Assembly (NCBI GenBank): GCA_001566295.1
Contig: KQ964266.1
Coordinates: 62,001-126,000 of the forward strand
DNA length: 64,000 bases
Reading direction: 5' to 3'
Origin: Microdochium bolleyi
Lineage: Eukaryota; Ascomycota; Sordariomycetes; Xylariales; Microdochiaceae
Part shown: one piece after another, positions 24,262-32,512 of the stretch
How the letters are laid out: each line of letters opens with the position of its first letter
How positions within the stretch are numbered: the stretch's first letter is position 1
Made by a program: the position numbers and the translations under genes
The notes under the pieces: generated by a model
The model's input: only the letters and a program-made list of their open reading frames with translations
Databases searched by the model: none
Told to the model about the DNA's origin: nothing

Positions 24262-24438
24262 ATGCTCGTACGCCCCACGTCTTGTGCTACCCGCGGCGTC
24301 CGCAGCACTTTCCCCACCACGGTTCCTCACCTTCTACACCATGGATCCTCACCATCCTCACTACTCTTACGAGCCCGGTCAGCTTCCGCCGCTGAGGACG
24401 GCCAGCAGTACTCCCTCGTCGTCACCCGGGCTGTTTAG
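24262..24438 (+). promoter_or_regulatory. Candidate upstream ORF overlapping the kinase start codon
   Basis: An ATG at 24262, 79 bp before the kinase ATG, opens a 58-codon frame ending at 24438, in a different frame from the kinase and overlapping its first 98 bases. If the transcript starts upstream of 24262, ribosomes that initiate here would bypass the main start, which would lower kinase translation. The transcription start is unknown, so this is only a candidate. Confidence 0.35.
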
Positions 24439-27400
24439 TCCGACTCGGAACAATGGCCAGCCCCTCGAGTCCCCTGGTGGTGGCCTGGGACCTGGAAGCC
24501 CGTATCTGCACCCACTGCAGACACACAAAGTTCGCGAGACACATAAAGCGCTGGTGGATCTCGACATGATGACGGGTCGCAAGATCATCAACCAGTACGA
24601 GGTCATCGAAGAGATCGGTCGCGGCATGCACGGCAAGGTCAAGCTTGCCCGCAACCTCGAGACCGGAGACAACGTTGCCATCAAGATCATCCCTCGGTTC
24701 TCCAAGACTCGTCGCCTGGGCAAAGTCACCGCCTCCCCACAGGACAAGACCAAGAAAGAGATCGCTATCCTCAAGAAAATCCGACACCCCAACGTCGTAG
24801 CGCTCCTCGAAATTATCGATGACCCGGAGCTCAAGAAGATCTACATGGTCCTCGAGCACGTCGAACTTGGTGAAATCGTCTGGCGTACCAAGGGCGACCC
24901 GATGATCTGTCACCTCGAGCGGAAGCGAATTGAAAGAGAACTTCTCGGGGAGCCCTTCACGGAGGACGACGAGCTTGCCTACCAGTACATGACGCGCAAG
25001 GAAACAATCAAACGCCTAAAACAGGCCAAGCAGCAAAAGCAATACCTGGAGGACACTTCGGTCTGGAGTTCCGAACTCGGTGGTGCTCATGATGAGGACA
25101 ATGATGGTCACTTCATTGGTGGCGACCATCGTCGATCTCATGCCCAACCCCTGTCCTCATCCCACTCCTCGTTCTCGCGCAGGCGCAACATGTCGAGGCC
25201 AGTATCACGAGGCGCCTCGAGATCGAGCACTCCCGTCCCTTCAGAGCCTGACCTTTCTCCGTTCGATGCTGATGACGAGAGCGATATGGAGACTCCGGGT
25301 CCCTTGCCACTTCGATCCCAGCCAAATTCCTCCAGTGCCCTCAGCAATGGTCACTATGGCTCCTTCACAAACTCGATTAGAGAAGATCCCTGGTTCCGTG
25401 GACGGTCCCCGAGCGTCGCAGATTCCATCATCTCACACATGTCCTCTGTTGACTTCAACGCCCACCAGCCCCATGACTTCTTCGCCGACGACTTCTCTTA
25501 TGTACCATGCTTCACCTTCGACAAGGCGAGGGCTGCGTTCCGGGATACTCTTCTTGGTCTCGAATATCTCCATTACGAAGGAGTCGTACATCGTGATATC
25601 AAACCCGCCAACCTTCTGTGGTCAAAGGATCACAGAGTCAAAATCTCGGACTTCGGCGTGTCATACTTTGGCCGGCCCATCCGAGAGGAAGAGTCTGGAG
25701 AGCTCGTTCCTGAGTCGGAAGCTTGCGACTTTGACGATGATCTCGAACTGGCAAAGACAGTTGGCACTCCCGCATTCTTCGCGCCAGAGCTCTGCTACAC
25801 AGACATTGATGAGAAGCAACCTCGCATTTCAGAGCAAATCGATATCTGGTCGCTAGGCGTTACTCTTTACTGTCTCATCTACGCACGGATCCCCTTCCTG
25901 GCTGAAGACGAGTTCCAGATGTTCAAGAAGATTGCGAAGGAGCCGGTTCTGATCCCAAAGCGACGATTGAAACCAGTCAACACGCAGCACTCCCCCTCAT
26001 CAACCCCCTTCTATCACTCTAGTAGCCGTGGCTCCTACCGAGACGACAGCGCTCCAGCATACGAAGACGTGGACGAGGATCTGCAGGACCTCCTTCGCCG
26101 CATGTTGACAAAGGATCCTCTCAAACGTATCCGGCTGCGGGAGGTCAAGCATCACAGATGGGTCACACGAGGCATCCCTGACGTCATTGGCTGGCTTGAC
26201 GATACAGATCCTTCCAGGCGCACGGCTGGTCGCAAGATCCAAGTCGACGAGCGTGAAATGACCCGGGCTGTTGTGCCGCTCACTTTCCTTGAGCGAGCCC
26301 GGTCTGTTCTGAAGAAGACCATGGACAAGGTGATTCCGTCGTCCAGTCAAACAAGACGTCGAGCAACGAGCAGTGCCGCTAGCTCCAATGGCGATGTCGC
26401 CCCATACTCCCCCATCATACCGCCTTTTTTGGGCCGCAGAAGAAGCATACGCCCGGACGATTACTTTGCGGCTGCCCGCGAGAGCGATCATCCACTATCG
26501 CAAAGCGTCACAGTCAGTCCACAGGTGACTCCTTTGGACGAACATGGTTATCCGGCAGACTGGGCGTCGTCAGAAAATGGCGACCTGCGTCGGATTGGAA
26601 GCGAAGTCACAAGTAGTTACACGGCACAGTCCGATTTCGGCAGTCGTGACCCGTCAACCAGCTCCCTTGCAGCCACCAAGCATTACGAGCAGCGCCATGA
26701 GCGCACCAGATCGACACCTCATCAGTTTCTGCCATTGACCGCGGCGGCCAGGCCGTCTCAGACCACCCCAGCCACGCCTGCCGGAGACAGCTACAGAGGC
26801 GATGATCCGATGGCGACCCTTCGCAAAGCTCGTGACATTCGCCCTTTTGAAGACTACTCTCGCGCTCGGTCTGTTGATCGGGGAGTATTCACGAGCGAAG
26901 ACAAGCGCGCAGAAGCTAAGGTGTCTGTGAGTACTGCAGTGGCACCTGGTAACGTCGAACTACCCCAGCGTCCGATGTCGGTTGCTCCAATTGAAACGCG
27001 ACACCGCCCAGGCGAAGTCAAATCGCTTCACCACGTTATGCAAGGTTACCAACGTCGCCAACCTAGCTCTGAATCCAATATGTACCGGAAGCATCAGCAA
27101 CAGGCCCTCACCACCAACGACAGCAGCCAAGAAATCACAGCTCAGCATGTTATGCTGATGGAGACTGTTACCCCTCCACCCCGAGTGTACAAGCCTTCTA
27201 CTCCGGCTTCTTTCGCTCAAGCTCAGAAGAAGGGGTTTGAGCGCACATGGAGAGAAGAGGAGCTTGCGAGGCGCCTGCAGGAGCAAGAGTCCACGAAGCA
27301 GCAGCCTTTAGATCCTTCAATTGTGCCCTGTCCACCATCTCCTGATGACGAGTTGGGCTTCGCAGAGCTCATGGTTTCAACCAAGCGCCGAACTAGTAGC

Positions 27401-27970
27401 GGCGTTGCCAGTGGCAGCTCGATGTCGTTGGGTGCCTTGACGAGCGCCATGACCAGTCCGTGCGACTCTTCCAGCTCGCCAGGCCTCACAAATTACCCTG
27501 GACAAAGTCATGATTCGCCAGTCTTCAGATCGGACCCATCGCTTCCAGCCCTTCTCAGCGGTGCCAGCTCTGTCTCTGCCGACGCCGAGGGCGATTTCCT
27601 CCTTCGGCCTGGCCAGGTCGATCGAACGTCGCTCATCGACACAACAGACTCGCTCACACCCCCTGCCATGTGTAAAGAACGCGCCGGAGAATTTCCTCTA
27701 GAGCCGTTTGAGGATGAACAACACCACACTGTGCTTCTCCAGCCGCCAACACTTCCAGGCAAAGCACCGACTTCAGCCGCCGCTCTGCCACCGCGTGCCA
27801 TCGACGACGATTATGACGACGACAGTGATAGCGATGAAGGTATTGTCATGATGGCCAGGTCCAAGAGGAAGGGTCCCCAGAAAGAACTCTCAATTTCGCG
27901 ACGCCGGGACACTCAGACCAGTGTCGGCAGCACCGACACAGCCAAGAAGGTCCTGATGCAGAGTCGTTGA
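24341..27970 (+). CDS. ssp1: Ssp1/Sak1/Elm1-type (CaMKK-like) serine/threonine protein kinase
   Basis: The ORF from ATG 24341 (context ACCATGG, chosen over a non-ATG in-frame extension) encodes 1209 residues without introns. The glycine loop GRGMHGKV (about 93-100) with HGKVKL is a hallmark of the fungal Sak1/Tos3/Elm1 and S. pombe Ssp1 kinases, which phosphorylate Snf1/AMPK. Visible catalytic parts are VAIKI with K115, HRDIKPANLL with D419, DFGVSY with D437, GTPAFFAPEL (about 474-483), DIWSLGVTLYCL, and a domain end near HHRWVTRGIP (about residue 604). About 200 residues of Ser-rich, acidic sequence are inserted between the hinge (MVLEHVELGEIVW) and the E helix. The 600-residue C-terminal tail is disordered, with acidic DDDYDDDSDSDEG near the end. 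It follows the gene-poor region and converges with the protease gene. Confidence 0.9.
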   Translation: MDPHHPHYSYEPGQLPPLRTASSTPSSSPGLFSPTRNNGQPLESPGGGLGPGSPYLHPLQTHKVRETHKALVDLDMMTGRKIINQYEVIEEIGRGMHGKVKLARNLETGDNVAIKIIPRFSKTRRLGKVTASPQDKTKKEIAILKKIRHPNVVALLEIIDDPELKKIYMVLEHVELGEIVWRTKGDPMICHLERKRIERELLGEPFTEDDELAYQYMTRKETIKRLKQAKQQKQYLEDTSVWSSELGGAHDEDNDGHFIGGDHRRSHAQPLSSSHSSFSRRRNMSRPVSRGASRSSTPVPSEPDLSPFDADDESDMETPGPLPLRSQPNSSSALSNGHYGSFTNSIREDPWFRGRSPSVADSIISHMSSVDFNAHQPHDFFADDFSYVPCFTFDKARAAFRDTLLGLEYLHYEGVVHRDIKPANLLWSKDHRVKISDFGVSYFGRPIREEESGELVPESEACDFDDDLELAKTVGTPAFFAPELCYTDIDEKQPRISEQIDIWSLGVTLYCLIYARIPFLAEDEFQMFKKIAKEPVLIPKRRLKPVNTQHSPSSTPFYHSSSRGSYRDDSAPAYEDVDEDLQDLLRRMLTKDPLKRIRLREVKHHRWVTRGIPDVIGWLDDTDPSRRTAGRKIQVDEREMTRAVVPLTFLERARSVLKKTMDKVIPSSSQTRRRATSSAASSNGDVAPYSPIIPPFLGRRRSIRPDDYFAAARESDHPLSQSVTVSPQVTPLDEHGYPADWASSENGDLRRIGSEVTSSYTAQSDFGSRDPSTSSLAATKHYEQRHERTRSTPHQFLPLTAAARPSQTTPATPAGDSYRGDDPMATLRKARDIRPFEDYSRARSVDRGVFTSEDKRAEAKVSVSTAVAPGNVELPQRPMSVAPIETRHRPGEVKSLHHVMQGYQRRQPSSESNMYRKHQQQALTTNDSSQEITAQHVMLMETVTPPPRVYKPSTPASFAQAQKKGFERTWREEELARRLQEQESTKQQPLDPSIVPCPPSPDDELGFAELMVSTKRRTSSGVASGSSMSLGALTSAMTSPCDSSSSPGLTNYPGQSHDSPVFRSDPSLPALLSGASSVSADAEGDFLLRPGQVDRTSLIDTTDSLTPPAMCKERAGEFPLEPFEDEQHHTVLLQPPTLPGKAPTSAAALPPRAIDDDYDDDSDSDEGIVMMARSKRKGPQKELSISRRRDTQTSVGSTDTAKKVLMQSR

Positions 27971-29089
27971 GCAACGCGCTTTACTACACACTGTGCGCCT
28001 GCGAAGGAAGCTTCTTCCTCCACAAGAGGACAAATCTTGCGCCACAACATATTCGAAGAAGTTCCAACGCTACTCCCAAATTTCTCGTCTCCATTAACGA
28101 AACGAGTCATGTGTATGAGAAGCGATGTAAAGTACGAAACGACATTTAACACTGTGTGCACCATGAGCGTGCGGCTTACGACGACGACGGACACGATGAA
28201 TGAGAGCTGCTCGTTCAGCAAGAGTCTCTGAAGATACACTAGGTCTGGTGCAGGGAGGGACATGGATACATGACTGATTGAGAGGCATTCCATTCATCTT
28301 CATCATTTCCTGGGCGGTCGAGCGATCTATTCATCATCAAACTGATTCGAATTGTTCCCTTACTTTGTCATAGAGAATCCTCCTGTTCTTCTCTTTCATC
28401 ATTATTATCATCATCATCATAATCATCATCATCGGGAGAAAGACAGCATCTTCAACGGAGTTTTTTCACAACGCATCTCCTTCGCTCGTCGGAGCAAAGG
28501 AGGATGACAGGCATTGATGGCTGGCTGGCTCTCTGATTTCCTAAATCGAGCTGCACCCATATCAACACAATCTTGCTTTTTTGAAAACCATAGTAGGGCT
28601 CGAGTCGGGACAATTCAATATACCCCCGTTCCTCTCTCAAAGGTTGTACCATCGTGCAGCGGCCATACAGTGATACTTGCACGTCTTATTCCTCCTGCTG
28701 TCTATGGCAGAACGTGATTTAACAGAATGCGATGTCCATGTGATGTGACAGTATTCAGCTTGGAGATGTGGAATTGTTTGAATTACAGTGTCAGCTTTTG
28801 CTGGATACTGCACTGCCACAAAGACCGTTGGCTACCTTGGCAACCTGCCATGTACCAGTCATCCTGCCTGGGCTGTGCTTTTACAAGACTTCGGAGTCAC
28901 TCATAACTCGACCCTGAATGATCACCAGAGAGGAAAAGACTCGTCGCTCAGCCGCGAATCACGTGGGACCTCCCTATCGCCACCGACGCCCTTCTCGAGC
29001 GTGTTGGGGGCGTGCTGGCAGTATCCATCTTCGGTGCAGCACGCGATCAGGTCGAAATTGGCGTAGCATCGTGGCGGCAGTCTCGGCGT
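27971..29089. other. Convergent 3' intergenic region
   Basis: This lies between the stops of the plus-strand kinase and the minus-strand protease gene, so it should contain both 3' UTRs. An imperfect (ATC)n/(ATT)n repeat runs from 28396 to 28434. I see no coding signal. Confidence 0.6.
28396..28434. repeat. ATC/ATT microsatellite
   Basis: Tandem ATC units with ATT and ATA interruptions in the 3' flank of the kinase gene. Confidence 0.88.
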
Positions 29090-32000
29090 CTAGGGGATAC
29101 ACTCGCAGAACGAGTTGGTGCAGGCCTGGACCAGTCCGGACTCACACGTCCCCCAGAGGCAGTCCATTGCGGTCTCGCATGCCAAGGTTTCGGGCACAAT
29201 GCGGTATACGCAAGGACAAATGCTGCCGCGATCTGGTCAGTGAATCTCCTCAAGTCAGGGATTGGAGGCGTTCTGCGATAGACACCACCGAGAAAGGACT
29301 GGACGTAGCGAGGATTATTGCTTACCCAAAAGGGAAAGAGGTCGGATCAGTGCCGTGGCGGATGCAGACTCGGGTCTGCTTGTCGGGGAGAGGGCAGGGC
29401 TCGTCGCAGATGCCTGAGAGAATGTTGTTAGTCTGTTGACAACTCAAACCGGCACCCGAGATACGACGGATGTCAGAGTACTTACCGCGACTAGGAGCAC
29501 CATCCATGCAGCCAGAGCTCCACATGCAGGCACAGTTGCAGTCCTTCGTCCGGTCGATGACGGAGCAGAACATGGGGAAATCATCCTCGCAAAGCGTGCA
29601 TTCTGCATTGAGGCAGCCCGCGACGCCGGGCTTATTGTGAAAGTCGACTTCGTATTCCGCGGGGCATGTCTCTGCCACAACTGAATCAACAGACGGCGTT
29701 GGACTTGGGGCGGGTGATGTTGAGGTAGACGTCGAAGTCGAAGCCGGCACTGACTTCGAGGCTGAGGTCTCAGTCGGTATCAAGGGAATAGATGAGCCAG
29801 AGGACGAGGCGACAGAAGACAGTGTTGCTGTTAGAGACCCCGCAGACCACGAGGTGGACACCGAGGCAGTAGAGTTGCCAAGGGTAGGTGTAGGCATCAG
29901 TGAGGGCAATGCCGAAAGCGAGAACGGGAGATCGTCTACGCCGTCCACAATGAGGGGCCCACCACCTGGGGCCATCGGGCAGAAGTAGACAGGTTCTTCG
30001 TATGCATCTTCGTCGTCGTCGACGGACTTGCCAGACTTCGAAAGTCTGGGGGGAGGTGCGTTGTTGCCGCTAACGGTGCCATACGGATAACTCGGGGCGT
30101 TGCCATCCCGAGAGCAGTCTGTAGAAACGGGTCAATATCGATGAGGCATTGTGGCGGCATCACGGAAGATGGGTGTAGTCTCTCTCACCGATCTGTGGAC
30201 CGCGGGCACCGTTGTAGGCAACGGGCACATCGGCCGGCATTGGGAACGGCAGGGTGTGTCCGCTTGGGATCATGAGCTGGTCCTGTATATCGACGCGGCG
30301 GTACGCAAGGTCAGTCAGATGCTTCTTGACAGCTTGGGTAAACCGATGCCCGTAATCGGGCGCGCCGTCTGGCTTCCATGCGAATTTCTCCTGTTCGAGG
30401 CGCAAGAAGTATGCGATCAATCCAGCCTAGCATATACTCTCGTTAGCGATTCGGTTGTCCCTCACTTTGCTTCTTGCACTCCATGGTGTCCACTTGCCAC
30501 TTGGGGAGTAGCAAAGCTCGTCCCTGTTCTCTCCTCGGGTGCTCCCCAGAGGCCCAAGGTCCAGACTCCCTGTCCCATAGCATAGATGGTGATCTTGGCC
30601 GGATCTGGGCCTTCGAACCAATCGCTCAACTGCCCCGCCGGACTGGCCCAAGGTGACCACCTGCCGGTAGAAGTGACCGAGCTTACGATGACCAGGTTGT
30701 TGTCGTCGTCGCACAATGCTGCGGGAAGCTGCTCGCCAGTGTAGCGATAGTCGTCTGGGTCCTGCGGTCTGAATCCAGAATTGCCAGCTGGACCTACGTA
30801 GAGCACGCCGAGCTCCTCAAGCTTGAGCAGCTGCTCCCGCCACATGGTCTTGGCCGATGACCACTCAGGCCGGTCGTAGGGGTACATCACTTTCATGTGA
30901 CTTGTCAGTACCCTTCTCATTGATCTGCAAAAGAGTCTCAACTTACCCAAGGAACTGGTCACGACGGCCTTGCCCTCCAAGCCCCGAGCTTTGATCACTC
31001 CCATGATGTGCTCCAGCGCCGCGAATGCACTCTGCTCGTTCCAGTGTGCGTGCTGTACCGTATTGTCTGTCGGGTCTATGAAGTATCCAATTGCTTTGAC
31101 GAGGTAAGTGTCCGCTTTCGGCGCAAGTCCATACTTCCTGCCAGTGGCTAACTGCACAACCGACGTTCCGTGACCGTATTGATGGTTTGTACCATCAGAG
31201 AACTACCCATGATTCAGTTTACCATCAGTAATCTAGACCGCGAGCATTGAGTAAGTAAGTCTAACTTACAACCATGTCGTCTGACAGACCCCATGGTAGC
31301 GTTGTGTACGTCCGGTCGACGTGCTGGACCAAGATATCATGGGGTACAGTAAACGTCCACTTGCTCAGGTCTTCGAGGGGGTCTGGGCGGCCATAGCCTT
31401 CAGGCTTCATGCGAAAACAAATTAGCAGGCTTCTCATGCGAAGATTCAATGGCTGTTTTACTCACTCCCGGTTGTCTGAGGTCGAAGCCACTGTCCATCA
31501 CGAACACGGTGATTCCCTCACCTCCACTATCATCGCGGAGGTATGTCTGCGAGAATGTACCAGATGCCCAGCTCTCCGCAGAAATAAGACGTTGGTGTTT
31601 ATTGTCCTGATCCATGATCTCCTCTTCGATCAGCTCTCGTGATTTGAGACCCGATTCAAAGGTGTTCGCTTGGTCCAATGCGGCCATTGCCCCATTCCTG
31701 TGGGTGGATGTGTTTGGGACGCGGTTGAACGTGAGGTACTGGTTGAGATCGTCTGATGCCAGCCACTCTTTCATGGTGTAAGACGAAGCTATGGTCAGAA
31801 AGTGCGGCATTACATCATCCAGCACATGCCTCAGCACCCTGCCTTGAGCCATGCTGATATTATAGTGCCAGTGAGGGCCCCCAAGGGAGTCTGGCTCCAA
31901 GCAGCCCCCGGCCCCCTTGTCTAGGGGGTCAACAAGATCCTTGACACTGTAGAAATACCAGAGTTGTTTCATGCTTCTCTTGAAGAAGAACGTGAACACT

Positions 32001-32431
32001 CTGTGATAGAACAGATCGGCTTTGACGTTGAGATCCAGACCCGAGACCAGGTGGAGAGCAGTGAGCCCAGACAGCATTGAGCCTCCAGTCTCGTGAAGCC
32101 CCTCTCTGCCATGCTCCGGATTCAGATACTCTGATTTGAATCTCTTGAGGTGCTCAACGAGACCAGCGCGATCTGCCCAATCCTGCTGGGACAGGAATTG
32201 CGCAATGTCCCAGAGGGCTTCGGTTCTCCATGGCGCACGATCGCATAAATTGTCAATCCCTGGGAGATCCTTGAAGACGGCATCGAGATATTGCTTGGCC
32301 GTGATGCTGTCCATGTCAGGTTCGTCATCCGGAACTTCTGGGACACCAGGTGTAGGGATTGTGGGTATTGGTGCCTCGCAGGCATCAGGAATACCATTTG
32401 CATCCAGGTCGAGGTCAAAATCGATGTCTTT

Positions 32432-32471
<40 letters not shown>

Positions 32472-32488
32472 TCCTTGTCGTCCAGCAT
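29090..32488 (-). CDS. Subtilisin-like (S8) serine protease half of a secreted composite gene
   Basis: Eight exons join in phase: 32488-31466, 31404-31270, 31202-30947, 30889-30498, 30426-30189, 30118-29486, 29413-29326 and 29222-29090 (965 residues counted from the Met at 32488). The subtilase set is complete: Asp332 in VFVMDSGFD, His397 in YGHGTSV, oxyanion Asn508 in GPAGNSG and Ser596 in GTSFATPQVA. It opens with an aspartate run from a GAC repeat, then DFDLDLDANGIPDACE, which resembles a thrombospondin type-3 calcium loop. A ~270-residue helical domain I do not recognise precedes the catalytic Asp. The C terminus is Ser/Thr-rich, then Cys-rich (AECTLCEDD, CNCACMW, CMDG, ICPCVY, CECIP), suggesting an extracellular protein. 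The intron at 30427-30497 is of GC-AG type. This frame has no signal peptide of its own: it continues upstream, in the same frame across one TAG, into the mucin-like ORF that does. Confidence 0.82.
30427..30497 (-). other. GC-AG intron within the protease gene
   Basis: On the minus strand the donor is GTG|GCAAGT and the acceptor GCTAG|GCTGG, with a GCTAAC branch site. Removal gives GTSFATPQVAGLIAYF, the expected subtilase sequence after the catalytic Ser. No GT donor nearby restores the frame. Confidence 0.75.
32406..32478 (-). repeat. GAC/GAT repeat encoding poly-aspartate
   Basis: A tandem GAC-rich repeat (read as GTC on the plus strand) codes for about 14 consecutive Asp residues just before the calcium-loop-like motif of the protease half. 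Confidence 0.85.
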
Positions 32489-32512
32489 TTTGACTGCGTG
32501 CAGGAAGCCTTC

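Larger units (their letters stand above)
8868..24340. other. Gene-poor region of about 15.5 kb
   Basis: No ORF here has protein-like composition or recognisable motifs. The longest frames (minus 17394-18509, plus 23300-24181, plus 21298-21957) are rich in Cys, His, Trp, Arg and Pro and look like chance ORFs in GC-rich DNA. It contains several microsatellites (listed separately), CCTACCTA/TAGGTAGG-type tracts near 9440, 9775 and 9970, and CT-rich DNA before 24341 that may be the kinase promoter and 5' leader. The first few hundred bases presumably hold the cdc11 3' UTR. Small spliced genes or noncoding RNAs cannot be excluded by reading alone. Confidence 0.6.
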
